From Nocardioides pocheonensis (lineage in GTDB: Bacteria; Actinomycetota; Actinomycetes; Propionibacteriales; Nocardioidaceae): a stretch of 64,000 bases of DNA. The position numbers were made by a program, and so were the translations under genes. Shown piece by piece: positions 44,416-54,223 of this stretch. The first letter of the stretch is position 1; each line of letters starts with the position of its first letter. The notes under the pieces were generated by a model. It saw only the letters and a list, made by a program, of their open reading frames with translations, ran no database searches and was not told the DNA's origin. The stretch lies in contig NZ_RJSF01000047.1 of the NCBI RefSeq assembly GCF_003725535.1, positions 203,972 through 267,971 of the forward strand, given 5' to 3'.

Positions 44416-45234
44416 TCAGGCCAGCGGCACCCACTCCTCGGGGAGCGTCTCCATGACGTAAAGGTTCGACGTCAGACCGCCGTCCACAACGAGGTTCGTG
44501 CCGGTGATCGCCGAAGCCTCGTCAGAAGCGAGGAAGGCCACAGCGGTGGCGATTTCCTCCGGCTCTACGAGCCGACGCAGCGGCACTCTTTGGAAGTCGT
44601 TCAGCATGTGATCCATCACTACCGGTGTCGATGTCTTCTGTGTCATGTCGGTGTTCACAAAGCCCGGTGCAACGCAGTTCACGCGGATGCCGAGCGGTGC
44701 GAGCTCCATGGTCATGGTCCTTGCCAGGCTCACCACCGCTGCCTTCGTTGCGGTGTAGGCAGAGACCGGCCCGTCGGCTCCGAGCGCATCGATCGACGAG
44801 ATGTGCACGATCGAACCCTGCCCGGCGCTGATCATCTCCTTGGCCACGGCCTGCGAGAGCAGGAAAGTGCCCGTCACATTGATGTCAAAGGTCTTGCGGA
44901 ACGTCTCGGGGCTGATCTCGAGGAACGGCGGCTCCTCAAAGACTGCGGCGTTGTTGACGAGAATGTCGATCGTCTCCCAGCGTCCCTTGGCCTCGCGCAC
45001 GACGATCTCGACATCGGACTCCGACGAGATGTCCGCTGCAACCGCCCAGGCCTTGCCTCCTGCTTCGGCAATCGACTCGACGGTCTCGGCGAGCGGAGCC
45101 ATTGATCGCCCGACGACGAGCACCTCAGCGCCTTCCTGCGCCAGTCTGAGGGCGATCGACTCGCCGATGCCGCGGCCGGCGCCGGTCACGATCGCACTCT
45201 TGCCTTCCAACCTCGGGTAGATGCGCTTGGTCAC
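44416..45234 (-). CDS. SDR-family oxidoreductase
   Basis: 272 residues. TGAGRGIG, NNAAVF (a slightly unusual NNAG), HISSID and YTATK motifs; the C-terminus is TGTNLVVDGGLTSN. GTG 45234 with AAAGGACC upstream is the start. It follows the P450 gene by 46 bases and could oxidise the hydroxylated product to a ketone. Confidence 0.85.
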   Translation of the reverse strand: MTKRIYPRLEGKSAIVTGAGRGIGESIALRLAQEGAEVLVVGRSMAPLAETVESIAEAGGKAWAVAADISSESDVEIVVREAKGRWETIDILVNNAAVFEEPPFLEISPETFRKTFDINVTGTFLLSQAVAKEMISAGQGSIVHISSIDALGADGPVSAYTATKAAVVSLARTMTMELAPLGIRVNCVAPGFVNTDMTQKTSTPVVMDHMLNDFQRVPLRRLVEPEEIATAVAFLASDEASAITGTNLVVDGGLTSNLYVMETLPEEWVPLA

Positions 45235-45280
45235 GAATTGGTCCTTTCTGGGGCGGCGAATGCCAGTTGGAGTTGGACGG

Positions 45281-46492
45281 CTACGGCACGAGGCGTAGCG
45301 GCAGGCTCTTGAAGTGCCGTGAGAAGTCGGTGTTCTCCATGATCACCTCATCGGCCGGCTCGATCCGGCGGAATCGAGAGGCGACCACTTCGAACACGGT
45401 CAGAGCCTCTGCCCGGGAGATGACCTGGCCAGCGCACGAGTGCAGTCCGAGTCCGAACGACAGGTTGCGGCTTTCACCCGTTGGGCGGTTGTAGTCGAAC
45501 ACCTGTGGGTTCTGGAACACCTCGGGATCGCGGTTTGCCGCGCCGATCATGAACCGAATCGTCGACCCCGCGGGGATTTCCACGCCGCGAATTGTGAGGT
45601 CCTCGGTCGTAGTGCGATAGAAGGAGAGTTCGGGAGGGTCGAAACGAACAACCTCGTTGACGATCTGCTCGCGCAGGTCCTCCCGGTTCCGGAAGGCTTG
45701 GTAGACGTCGGGTCGCTGCGCGAAGACGCACAAGCCCGAGGCGATCGTGTATCCCACGTCCATGTGCCCGAGGCCGTAGAACATCGCGATCGTCGCGAGT
45801 GCCTCCTGAGGACTGAGCTCACCCCTTCCGGACGCGGCGAGCAGTTCGTCTGCCAACCCGTCGCCGGGCGCCGACCGTTTGGCGTCGAGGAAGCTTTCCA
45901 TGCGCCCGAGGAGAAACTCGAAGGCGGTCTCGGCCAGTTCCAGCTCGCCGGGCCTGGGATGGACGCGGAGCATCAGCATGGCCTGCTCCATTGCCTTCTT
46001 CACCGCCTCGGCGTCGCCGTCCGGCAACTGAAGCACCCGGCACATCGTCCGGTGCGTCGGGATGACAGAGAGCTCATGCCACCCGTCAACCGTGTCGCCC
46101 GCGAGTCCATCGAGTACCTCGCTGGTGACAGCCGCCGTGGTGGTCACCCAGTCCCGGACGACCTTCGGCGTGAACCAACGATTCGTGAGCCGCCTCAGTC
46201 TTGTGTGGTCAGGTTGGTCACGTCCGATGATCGTGTCACCCGCAATCGCCCACGGTCCGGCTTGGTCCCACCCAGGCTCGACCGACATGGCGGGGTGCTT
46301 TCCGAACTCGAAGACGTCGTCATACCTGGTGACGACGTACATCCCGGACGGATCGCGGAAGACCGGGGCATCTCGTTGGACGCGAGCGAACCACGGGTAA
46401 GGATCCTGGAGAAAGTCAGGGTCGTCCCAGGGCAGGTACTCCCCCGGCCGCATGCTCTCGGGCGGAACTGAAGGGACGAAGGTCTCGGGCAT
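45281..46492 (-). CDS. Cytochrome P450 with non-canonical I-helix, first copy
   Basis: 403 residues from ATG 46492 (a GTG at 46507 is possible). The heme loop is FGLGLHSCAGQ (Cys353) and the ExxR pair is NEVVR (E280/R283). The I-helix reads FYGLGHMDVGYTI around 238-250, where most P450s have (A/G)Gx(D/E)T; the Thr of the acid-alcohol pair is replaced by Val. The numbering of E280, R283 and C353 equals that of the second P450 at 58.6 kb, so they are paralogues. It is first in an operon with SDRs and PntAB. Confidence 0.9.
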   Translation of the reverse strand: MPETFVPSVPPESMRPGEYLPWDDPDFLQDPYPWFARVQRDAPVFRDPSGMYVVTRYDDVFEFGKHPAMSVEPGWDQAGPWAIAGDTIIGRDQPDHTRLRRLTNRWFTPKVVRDWVTTTAAVTSEVLDGLAGDTVDGWHELSVIPTHRTMCRVLQLPDGDAEAVKKAMEQAMLMLRVHPRPGELELAETAFEFLLGRMESFLDAKRSAPGDGLADELLAASGRGELSPQEALATIAMFYGLGHMDVGYTIASGLCVFAQRPDVYQAFRNREDLREQIVNEVVRFDPPELSFYRTTTEDLTIRGVEIPAGSTIRFMIGAANRDPEVFQNPQVFDYNRPTGESRNLSFGLGLHSCAGQVISRAEALTVFEVVASRFRRIEPADEVIMENTDFSRHFKSLPLRLVP

Positions 46493-46541
46493 TGGGTGAT
46501 CCGTCACCTTTCAGGTGGAGGCCGCGTTGTTCGCGAGTCTA

Positions 46542-46570
46542 ATTAACGTTCAGTTATCGGTCGGTGTCAA
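46542..46570 (-). promoter_or_regulatory. Promoter with shared motif, site b
   Basis: Minus strand: TTGACA (-35, 46570-46565), 17 bases, GTTAAT (-10, 46547-46542). The plus-strand motif TTAACGTTCAGTTAT (46543-46557) overlaps the -10. It drives the first P450 operon. Confidence 0.7.
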
Positions 46571-46668
46571 GACCTCGAGCTTGCCCCATCGACCCCACCG
46601 AGCGTTTAGGGCGTCCGCTCAGACCACGGTATGCCCACGCAACACCCTTGCTCCACCTGCGAAAATCG

Positions 46669-46696
46669 TTGGGCTTTTGCTTGATGAACGTTAAGG
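46669..46696 (+). promoter_or_regulatory. Promoter with shared motif, site c (TetR gene)
   Basis: TTGGGC (46669-46674) and TTAAGG (46691-46696) are weak -35/-10 candidates 16 bases apart. TTGATGAACGTTAAG (46681-46695) is the reverse complement of the shared motif and overlaps the -10. This would allow the TetR protein at 46794 to repress itself. Confidence 0.5.
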
Positions 46697-46793
46697 TGGC
46701 CATGCCGGCGCGTTCGTGAGTTGCAGCGACGACCACGTCGAGCCATTAAGGGCCGTCACGTTTTCGGCCGCCAGATGATCCGAGAGGACGCGC

Positions 46794-47483
46794 ATGGCAA
46801 CCAGTCGAACCAACGGCGCAACTGGGGCGCGGGGCAAGCGCAACGGCGCAGCTCGCGACGTCGTGGGCAAAGAGCGCGTCATGCAGGAAGCTCTCCGCAT
46901 GTTCCTGCAGCGCGGGTACCCAGGGACGAGCATGAAAGCCCTGGCACAGGAACTGGGAGTCTCCGCGCCAGCGCTGTACTGGTACTTCCCTTCCAAGGAG
47001 GATCTATTCGTCAGCGTGATCGAGACGGCGATGAACGACTTCGTCGCCCATGTCAGGAGGTCGATCACCGAGACGGATCCTGTACTCAAACTCGGTCAGC
47101 TGGTCCGCGCGCACGTCACGTGGCAGCTCCAACAATCGGACGCCGCGCGCGCTTTCGACCTCACCATGAGCGTGCGATCGCTGGCCAATGACATCCCCCA
47201 AGAGCGCCTCGCCCCGATCGTGGAGATGGAGCGCGAATACGTCTTGGAGTTCCGGACTGTTCTCGAGGAGGGCCACAAGAGGGGCTCGATGGTCATCGAC
47301 GACGTCAAGACGACCGCGTTCGCGATCATCACCCTCTGCGAGTACGTGCACACCTGGTTCAACCCGCAGGGCGATATGACCGTGGCCGCAGTCGCCAACC
47401 GATACGAAGGATTGGTGCGCAGCATGGTCGGCGTGACTGCCTCGAGCCGTCCAACAGACATTGGCTCTAGCTCGACGTCGTGA
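46794..47483 (+). CDS. TetR-family regulator, candidate master repressor
   Basis: 229 residues. The DNA-binding domain is MFLQRGYPGTSMKALAQELG then APALYWYFPSKEDLFVSVIE, with an Ala/Gly/Arg-rich tail before it (about residues 1-22). The C-terminal domain contains the AKVHAR-type LGQLVRAHVTWQLQQSD helix seen in regulators of fatty-acid or isoprenoid catabolism. GAGAGGACG precedes ATG. It is divergent from the first P450; both promoters carry the shared motif. It overlaps the acyl-CoA synthetase gene tail to tail by 17 bases. Confidence 0.85.
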   Translation: MATSRTNGATGARGKRNGAARDVVGKERVMQEALRMFLQRGYPGTSMKALAQELGVSAPALYWYFPSKEDLFVSVIETAMNDFVAHVRRSITETDPVLKLGQLVRAHVTWQLQQSDAARAFDLTMSVRSLANDIPQERLAPIVEMEREYVLEFRTVLEEGHKRGSMVIDDVKTTAFAIITLCEYVHTWFNPQGDMTVAAVANRYEGLVRSMVGVTASSRPTDIGSSSTS

Positions 47484-48972
47484 GGTGAGCGGCGACGGCC
47501 CGCCGATCCACCTTCCCGCTCGCAGTTCTTGGCAGTGGGTTGACCACGGCAATGCGTTCGGGGACCGCATAGTCAGGAAGACAAGCACGCAACGCCTCGC
47601 GAGCAACGGTCTCGTCGAACGTCGTACCGGGGCGCTCTTCCACGGCCGCCCAAACCCTGTACTGAAGGATCGGGTCAGGTACGCCGAACACACAGCTGAG
47701 TCCCACTGGGCCGAGTGTTGCCAGTAGCCCCTCGACGTGCGACGGGAGCACCTTCTCGCCACCACGGTTGATGACGTCGTCGACCCGGCCCTCGATGTAG
47801 TAGAGGCCGTCCTCCTCGCGAGCAAGATCACCGGTGCGCAACCAGCCATCGTGGATCTTCTGGTCCGTGAGCTCGGGTTGGTGCCAGTAGCCCTGCATCA
47901 TCGTTGGGCCTTGGCACCACAGCTCCCCAACTTCACCGGGCTCGACATCGCGCAGGTCTTCACCGACGATCCGTACGGTGGTCCCCGGCACGGGGAAGCC
48001 GACCGACTCGCCATGCTCGCGAGCGAACTCAGGTAGCAAGAACGAGATGGCCGATCCGTACTCGGTCAGCCCGTAGCCGTGGAAGAGCTGAAGGTGTGGC
48101 CAGTTTGCCAACAACTCCTCGATCCAGGCCGCCGGCATCGGAGAACCGCCGTAGAGCAGTGTGCGCAGTGGCTCCAACGCCTTCCTGGCACCGTCGGCGA
48201 CCGAGATGAGCCGGATGATGCTGGGAACGGCTGCCAGATACGTCACGGGACGTGCTGCGAGTGCGGCGACAGCATCGGCGGTGTGGAACTTGGGGAGCAG
48301 GTCGGTGCGCCCGCCCAACAGCAGCATGTGGCCGAACTGATCCACGAACCCGGTGTTGTGGAACATCGGAACGACGACCAATGTGGAGTCGTCTCGGGTG
48401 GTTCGCAGGACGCGGACGAACGCCCACGACGCCTCGCTGAGCGCCCGTTGCGTCAGCGTCGCCCCCTTGGGCTTGCCGGTCGTTCCGGACGTGAAACTGA
48501 TGAGTGCTGGCACATCTGGAGCCGGGAACACGAGCCCACCGGCTTGGGCGAGTTGATTGCCGTCAGCGAGGAGTCTGAGCCGGCCGCGGTCCACCTCGGC
48601 GACCGTCTTCGCGTGGGCCTCGTCCGAGAGGACGAGGGCGGCGTCGAGCAGTGCCACCTGGTCTGCGAACTGCCGCGGATTGAGCCGGTTGTTCGCCGGA
48701 GCGATCACCGCCCCGAGCGCCAGCACAGCCAGGTAGTGCACCACCCAGGCGAGACTGTTGTGGCCCACGATCACCACGCGGGCCCCCGGCTTGACCCCTT
48801 CGCTCTCCAACCATGCAGCACATCGGAGAACACGGTCGGACAACTGCGCGTACGTGAGCTCCTCCGAGCCGACGGTGAGCGCCAAGGCTTCCGGTGTGTT
48901 CTCCGCCCAATGGCTGAGAGCCGCCGTCAACGTCGGGAAGGGCAGCGGGCGGTCATCGAGATGCTGCTTCAC
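47467..48972 (-). CDS. Acyl-CoA synthetase (class I adenylate-forming)
   Basis: 501 residues. ISFTSGTTGKPKGA (P-loop), YGLTEYGSAI, GWLRTGDLAREEDG, GRVDDVINRGGEKV and the C-terminal catalytic Lys in LPRTASGKVDRRAV are all present. It activates a carboxylic acid to its CoA thioester with ATP. GTG 48972 follows GGAGGAG; a TTG at 49005 lacks a good site. It is the last gene of the operon that begins at 52349. Confidence 0.9.
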   Translation of the reverse strand: MKQHLDDRPLPFPTLTAALSHWAENTPEALALTVGSEELTYAQLSDRVLRCAAWLESEGVKPGARVVIVGHNSLAWVVHYLAVLALGAVIAPANNRLNPRQFADQVALLDAALVLSDEAHAKTVAEVDRGRLRLLADGNQLAQAGGLVFPAPDVPALISFTSGTTGKPKGATLTQRALSEASWAFVRVLRTTRDDSTLVVVPMFHNTGFVDQFGHMLLLGGRTDLLPKFHTADAVAALAARPVTYLAAVPSIIRLISVADGARKALEPLRTLLYGGSPMPAAWIEELLANWPHLQLFHGYGLTEYGSAISFLLPEFAREHGESVGFPVPGTTVRIVGEDLRDVEPGEVGELWCQGPTMMQGYWHQPELTDQKIHDGWLRTGDLAREEDGLYYIEGRVDDVINRGGEKVLPSHVEGLLATLGPVGLSCVFGVPDPILQYRVWAAVEERPGTTFDETVAREALRACLPDYAVPERIAVVNPLPRTASGKVDRRAVAAHLTTSS

Positions 48973-49021
48973 GCTTGTCTGCTCCTCCTGGGTGTGTGAC
49001 TTCAAGGTCGTTGCGGCGCGT

Positions 49022-49990
49022 TCACACGGTCAGGACCGACCGGCCGATGGAAGAGCGGGCGGCCAGCTCCTCCAGCGTGGCACCGTAGTCATGCAGCGCG
49101 CCACCTTCGCGGACCAGGGGTGAAATGTGGCCGGCCTCGGCGAGGTCCATGATCTCGTCCCACGCCTTGCGGCTCAGGCCGTGGTCCCACAGGTAGGCCG
49201 ACTCCACGCCGCGTACGTCAGTGTTGGTGAGCAGCAGCCTGTTCACCTTGACCATGGGGATGTCCCCGGAAGCGAACCCGACAGCCATGACGCGGCCGAA
49301 CGGGGCCAGGGACCGCAGGGCATTGGTCATGTCGCCTCCGACGACATCGATGACGATGTCCACACCCCGGCCGCCAGTCAGCTCGCGGACCGCGTGAGGG
49401 ACGTCGTCGCGCAGCACGGCGTGATGAGCACCAGCCTGCAACGCCACGGCCGCCCGGTCATCGGTGGAGACGACAGCGATCACGTGGGCACCGAGACCCG
49501 CCGCGATCTGGACGCTGGCGAGGCCGACTCCCCCGGAAGCGCCGAGCACCATCACCCAGTCACCAGCATGGAGGTTGCCACGGGTGACAAGAGCGAAGTG
49601 AGACGTCAGATAGTTCATCGGCAGAGCTGCCGCGTCGACGAACGACAGGCCCTCCGGCAGCGGATACAGCCTGTCATCAGGCACGGAGAGGACCTCGGCA
49701 GCAGCTCCGAAGCTGAGGCAGCCTGCGACCCGGTCGCCCGGCGCAAACTCCGAGCCCTCGGATGACTCGATGACGACGCCGGCGAAGTCCGAGCCGGGGC
49801 TGAACGGCAGCTCTGGCTTGATCTGGTACAGGCCCTGGGAGAGCAGAAGATCCGGGAAGGCGGGTGCCACCGCGCGTACCTCCACGAGGGTCTCCCCCGG
49901 CCTCCGTTCCGGTGTCCTCACCTCCAGAACCTCGAGACTGGCGGGGCCTCGGAGATCTGTCACCTGCACAGCCCGCATGGTGGTGTCCAT
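49022..49990 (-). CDS. Quinone-oxidoreductase-like MDR protein (NADPH enone reductase)
   Basis: 322 residues. It has the zinc-free medium-chain pattern, with VMVLGASGGVGLASVQIAAGLGA for NADPH and VDIVIDVVGGD. It should reduce an enone, enoyl-CoA or quinone. ATG 49990 follows AAGGACG; the reading frame extends further upstream but that part overlaps the BKACE gene. It lies between BKACE and the acyl-CoA synthetase. Confidence 0.83.
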   Translation of the reverse strand: MDTTMRAVQVTDLRGPASLEVLEVRTPERRPGETLVEVRAVAPAFPDLLLSQGLYQIKPELPFSPGSDFAGVVIESSEGSEFAPGDRVAGCLSFGAAAEVLSVPDDRLYPLPEGLSFVDAAALPMNYLTSHFALVTRGNLHAGDWVMVLGASGGVGLASVQIAAGLGAHVIAVVSTDDRAAVALQAGAHHAVLRDDVPHAVRELTGGRGVDIVIDVVGGDMTNALRSLAPFGRVMAVGFASGDIPMVKVNRLLLTNTDVRGVESAYLWDHGLSRKAWDEIMDLAEAGHISPLVREGGALHDYGATLEELAARSSIGRSVLTV

Positions 49991-50076
49991 GGCTTCGTCC
50001 TTGTCGTCTTGATACGGGTTGGCCCAGGGGCTGGGCCCGTCGCAGACTGCGACGGGCCCTCCCCCGTCGGTCGCGG

Positions 50077-51102
50077 TCAAGCAGTGACCGGGACGGACCT
50101 TCGTTCCGGAAGGCCGAGCATGGTGCGGTACTCCTCAGGGGTTGCAACCGGACGGCCCACGACCTGGGAGATGAGCTGGCCCATCTGGAGCGCCTGCAGG
50201 TTGCTCTGGACCCGGTCCTCGCGGTGCGGCCAGAGCCAGTAGGTGTCCTCCATCCCGACACGGATGTGCAGGCCCATGAGGGCCGCCAGCGCCGCAACGT
50301 GCGTCGACGCCCGGCCTGCAGCGCACACCATGATGAAGGCGTCGGGGTCTATGTCCTTGATCGCAGCAACCGTGCGGGTCAGGCTCTCGATCATCTGGCG
50401 GGGGTTCTCCATCGGACTGCAGCCCGGCAGAGCCGGGAGGACCAGCCACACTGCCGGCGTCTGGATCAGACCACTCTTGATGAGGAACCGATCAGCGTTG
50501 GAAACGTCCGCGTCCGTGTAGACCGCAATCTCTGGGACTGATCCGGCCTCGTTGATCAGCCGCACCTTTTCGATCATGATGGGTGCCGGCTTCACGAAGA
50601 GCGAGTCACCGATGTAGGTGGCAGTCGTGTTGATTGGTGCCGCATCGAGGATCCCTGCCTGAAGGACCTGCTTCATCAGCTCCCACTCGCCGTCGAGGGC
50701 AGGCACCAGGCAGCCGTCGATCGCCAGCGAAGGGAACTCCTCGCGCAGCGGATCAATCACGGCCCGAAAACGCTCTGGGGAAAGGACGTTGTAGCCGTCG
50801 TCGTCACGCACGTGCAGGTGCACGGTGGAGGCACCCGCTCGGGCCACCTCGCGCGCCGAATCAAGGATCTCGTTCGGCGTCAACGGCTGGTTCGGGTTCT
50901 GGTCGTGCTTGAAGAACGCGCCGGTGATCGCGACCGAGACGGCCAGCTTCTCCGGCACGTCCCAGGGGGTGGAGATGGGCGCATCGTGGAACGACGAGTT
51001 CTCCAGGTCCAGCACGGTCGGTAGCCCGTACGGCCGCCAGATCATCTTCTCCCGCTCACGCGCGACGCCCGATGTCACGCGATCCCAATCAACGTTGGCC
51101 AT
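50077..51102 (-). CDS. BKACE-family beta-keto acid cleavage enzyme
   Basis: 341 residues, DUF849/BKACE family. The zinc motif HLHVRD (95-100), PINTTAT and the late GMEDTYW match. These enzymes use acetyl-CoA to cleave a beta-keto acid into acetoacetate and a new CoA thioester. The N-terminal 50 or so residues are longer than usual. ATG 51102 is placed eight bases after AAAGGA; ATG 51108 is an alternative. The CoA-transferase at 31-32 kb could activate the acetoacetate. Confidence 0.85.
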   Translation of the reverse strand: MANVDWDRVTSGVAREREKMIWRPYGLPTVLDLENSSFHDAPISTPWDVPEKLAVSVAITGAFFKHDQNPNQPLTPNEILDSAREVARAGASTVHLHVRDDDGYNVLSPERFRAVIDPLREEFPSLAIDGCLVPALDGEWELMKQVLQAGILDAAPINTTATYIGDSLFVKPAPIMIEKVRLINEAGSVPEIAVYTDADVSNADRFLIKSGLIQTPAVWLVLPALPGCSPMENPRQMIESLTRTVAAIKDIDPDAFIMVCAAGRASTHVAALAALMGLHIRVGMEDTYWLWPHREDRVQSNLQALQMGQLISQVVGRPVATPEEYRTMLGLPERRSVPVTA

Positions 51103-51197
51103 GTTCATATTCCTTTCGGTCAAAGCAACAGCACGCCGACACGACGGCCGAGCCCGATGTGTTTGCTCTGTGTGGAGTGCGCCTTTTCAAGCGGTCG

Positions 51198-52349
51198 CTA
51201 GCCCGCGACGGCTTGCGCCTGCTCGAGGAGGTCACGGATGCGGACGGACTCCGTCACCTCACCGCCGTTTGTGCGGAAGGCCGTCATACCGCCTCCACCG
51301 GCCGACACGTCGCGCAGGGCGCTGAAGAAGTCGGCAGGACGAAGTACTTCGGGACATACGACTCCTGGACCTGGGACCTGACCGGTCAGTGCGATCAGGC
51401 AACCAGCGGCTGCTGGAGTACCGGTGGCGTCGTCCTGGCTCATCTTCCCTCCGGACACGAAGACGATCCCCTCGTCCCCGACCCGTACGTCAACGATCAG
51501 GCCGGACCCCACGGGTTCGCGATCACCGTGGCTGACCCGTGCCGTCTCAAACATCGAGTGCATCGCCGCCGTACGTGCATCGCCTTCAGGCAGGCGCGAG
51601 ATGACCCAGCCAAGGTGGGTGAAGTCCTCCGGAATCAGGCCCCCCTGGTTCGTCGCCTCGGTGACACGGGTGAATCGGGGAAGCGTCAGGACCTCCGGGT
51701 GACTCAGTGTCACTACCATCTGCTCGCCGACCGGGTCGGGGAATCGAACGCGCTTCGGTCCGAGCGCCTCCCACGAAGGCGTGCCGCCGGCATCGGGAAT
51801 GGCCGTCGCGAACGAGTGTGCGAAATGCGGGACCACGGCGCCGACCATGTCGGAGGCGTCGACACACCAGCTGATCGCGACCGATGCATCCCCCGCAGGG
51901 AGAGCGTCCAGCGCGAGCCGGACAAGCACGTTCGTGGTGCCGGGCGCTGACCCCATGCCTACCAGCGCGGTGACCCCGGCAGCCCGGGCCGCCTCATCAC
52001 GGCGAAGCAAGAGATCGGTAGCGTCCGCGTCATCGCAGATGTCGAGGTAGTCGGTGCCCGCAGCGATGGCCGCGTCGAGGATCATTGGGCCGAGCGTGTA
52101 GTAGGGACCCGTGCAGTTCACGACCAGGTCGGCACTCTGGAGCAGGTCGTAGAGCTGGTCCGGACTCGCCATCAGGTCGAACTCGACCTGCGTGACCTCC
52201 TGGGCGCCGGCGGTCACCACCCGGCCATCGCGGAACTCGCGATCGCAGCTCACGATGCGCATCGGGGTGGAGGACCGTCCGAGTCCGCGCAAGACCCCTG
52301 ATGCCTGGGCGCCGCCCGCGCCGAGTACGACGACCGTTGGCTTGCTCAT
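51198..52349 (-). CDS. Saccharopine dehydrogenase-like NAD(P)-binding protein
   Basis: 383 residues. The opening VVVLGAGGAQASGVLRGLG is a nucleotide-binding fold; then VVNCTGPYYTLGPMILDAAI and YLDICDD, typical of the saccharopine-dehydrogenase-like group that includes trans-acting enoyl reductases. The substrate is not deducible. It is first in the operon with BKACE, the enone reductase-like gene and acyl-CoA synthetase; motif site f lies 23 bases upstream. Confidence 0.78.
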   Translation of the reverse strand: MSKPTVVVLGAGGAQASGVLRGLGRSSTPMRIVSCDREFRDGRVVTAGAQEVTQVEFDLMASPDQLYDLLQSADLVVNCTGPYYTLGPMILDAAIAAGTDYLDICDDADATDLLLRRDEAARAAGVTALVGMGSAPGTTNVLVRLALDALPAGDASVAISWCVDASDMVGAVVPHFAHSFATAIPDAGGTPSWEALGPKRVRFPDPVGEQMVVTLSHPEVLTLPRFTRVTEATNQGGLIPEDFTHLGWVISRLPEGDARTAAMHSMFETARVSHGDREPVGSGLIVDVRVGDEGIVFVSGGKMSQDDATGTPAAAGCLIALTGQVPGPGVVCPEVLRPADFFSALRDVSAGGGGMTAFRTNGGEVTESVRIRDLLEQAQAVAG

Positions 52350-52371
52350 CCTGGTACCTCACCTCTACTGA

Positions 52372-52386
52372 TTGACATTCGTTCAT
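52372..52386 (-). promoter_or_regulatory. Shared motif, site f
   Basis: Plus-strand TTGACATTCGTTCAT resembles the consensus TTAACGTTCATTCAA. It lies 23 bases upstream of the saccharopine dehydrogenase-like gene, within a 93-base gap behind HyuB. I could not assign -35/-10 boxes for the minus strand with confidence. Confidence 0.45.
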
Positions 52387-52442
52387 GGAGCCGCCGCGCC
52401 CGCCCCGCGCGCCCGGCCGGCGCGCTCTCGGGGGGTGTCGAA

Positions 52443-54221
52443 CTAGGCGGAGTCGGACATGGCTGCGGAGCGCCTGGACGCGGTAGCGATCTCGTCCACC
52501 GCGAGACCATCCGATGCTTCGATGAACGCGACGCCGTAGGTCTCCGTGGCGTGCGACGCGGTTTCCCACCCCTCGAGCACGTCTTCGAGGACCAGAGCAG
52601 GGTCGCGCTCGAGCGGGGACCCGTATCCCCCGCCGGACGCGTCGAAGCCATGGATTACCTCGCCGGCTTTCAGCACCAGCGTCGCGGTGTTCGGCAGTCG
52701 CGTGCGCGAGCCATCCGGCGTTTCCAGCCAGGACTCTGCGGTTCGACCGTCCGCGCCGCCAGCGACGCCCTTCGACGGGTTGACCTGTCCGTCGCAGGGG
52801 TAGATCACCGTGATGGGGTTCTCTTTCGGCGTGTATGCAAGCTCGAAGGATGGGCCGCCCCGGTACTTCCCGGCACCACCGGTGTCGGTTACGAGGCGCA
52901 GGTGCTTGTACACGATGGGCATCTTGATCTCGTCGATCTCGACTGAGTCCCTGTACATCAGACCGCTCACGCACGGGACGCCATAGGTGACCCAGCCATC
53001 GGCATGGGCGCTGCCCGGTCCGCCGTTCGCGGTGACCACCAGCTGGTTCACGAACGCGTCGCCGGTGCGAGCGTCAACACCCGAGAGCACGGCGTACCCG
53101 ACTCCGACACCGACCGCACCCTCGGCGACGCCGTACGGTGCCCCGAGCTGGGCGAATGCGGCGCCGACGCAGTTGATGAGGCGGTCGGTCACGTTGGTGG
53201 TGGCGAGCGAGCAGCTGTGTGGGAACTGGGGCTTGCCGACGGCTGATCCGTCGTTCATGTCGATGACCACCCGCCGGAACGCGCCTGAGTTCTTGGGGAT
53301 GCTCATCGGAATCGCGTTGAAGATGCCCCCGAAGACGGCCGCTCGTGTGGTCGCCTCCGTCATGTTCAGGCCGCAGTCGACGTTGGGGGCGTTCTCGGTC
53401 AGGTCGACGTGGATGATTCCTTCATCCGGCTTGATCTCGATGGTGACCCCGATCTCCAGCCCGTCGGGCAGGTAAGGCTCGAAGGCGTCATGCTTGCCGG
53501 TGTTGTGAAGGGTGGCGGCGGGAAGGCTCTCGATCGCGTTGACCATCACCTTCTCGCTGTAGTCCAGCCAGTCGCGGATGAACGCCTTGATCGTGGCCGC
53601 TCCGTACTTCGCGACGAGCTCCTTGAGCCGGCGTTCTGCGATCCGAGCTGAACCGATCGCGGCGAGAAAGTCGCCGTACCACTGAGACGGCACCCGGATA
53701 CGCGAGCGGCACATGCGGATGACGTCATCAACGTTTTGGTAGTCCGACTGAACCTTCACGGTCGGGAAGATGAGAGCGCCTTCTTCGTACACGTCCTTCG
53801 CAGCGGCGTGGTAGGTCGTCGGGATGGAGTTCCCGATGTCGGCCTGGTGCGCCTTCGAGACGGCGGTGAAGAGGTGCTCGCCATCGACGAAGACGGGCAC
53901 CAGGATGGTGTGGTCGGCGGCATGCGAGTTACCGATGTACGGGTTGTTGTCGAGGAAGGCGTCACCCTCCCGCAGATCGGGGTGAGCCTCGCTCATTGCT
54001 GCGGCCTGTAGCTGTGCGCCGAAGATGTGGACCGGGATGCCCTCGGCAGCAGCCAGCAGTTCGTGATCGGCCGTGAGGATGGCGCAGGAGAAGTCGCGCG
54101 CGCTGTTGATGACCGCTGACCGTGCCGATCGGAGGAGGGTGTTGGTCATCTCCCGGACGATCCCGTCGACCTTGTTGGCGATCACTGCCGTCCGGACCGC
54201 ATCGAAGGTGGTGTCGTTCAT
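52443..54221 (-). CDS. hyuB: Hydantoinase B/oxoprolinase-family subunit
   Basis: 592 residues, the usual HyuB length. Landmarks are RSAVINSARDFSCAIL near residue 35, NNPYIGNSHAADHTILVPVF and the C-terminal GVAGGADG and DASGGGYGSP. With HyuA it forms an ATP-dependent amidohydrolase or carboxylase: N-methylhydantoinase, 5-oxoprolinase, caprolactamase and acetone or acetophenone carboxylase all belong here. ATG 54221 is two bases after the HyuA stop. Symbol refers to the family, not to a proven hydantoinase. Confidence 0.88.
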   Translation of the reverse strand: MNDTTFDAVRTAVIANKVDGIVREMTNTLLRSARSAVINSARDFSCAILTADHELLAAAEGIPVHIFGAQLQAAAMSEAHPDLREGDAFLDNNPYIGNSHAADHTILVPVFVDGEHLFTAVSKAHQADIGNSIPTTYHAAAKDVYEEGALIFPTVKVQSDYQNVDDVIRMCRSRIRVPSQWYGDFLAAIGSARIAERRLKELVAKYGAATIKAFIRDWLDYSEKVMVNAIESLPAATLHNTGKHDAFEPYLPDGLEIGVTIEIKPDEGIIHVDLTENAPNVDCGLNMTEATTRAAVFGGIFNAIPMSIPKNSGAFRRVVIDMNDGSAVGKPQFPHSCSLATTNVTDRLINCVGAAFAQLGAPYGVAEGAVGVGVGYAVLSGVDARTGDAFVNQLVVTANGGPGSAHADGWVTYGVPCVSGLMYRDSVEIDEIKMPIVYKHLRLVTDTGGAGKYRGGPSFELAYTPKENPITVIYPCDGQVNPSKGVAGGADGRTAESWLETPDGSRTRLPNTATLVLKAGEVIHGFDASGGGYGSPLERDPALVLEDVLEGWETASHATETYGVAFIEASDGLAVDEIATASRRSAAMSDSA

Positions 54222-54223
54222 GG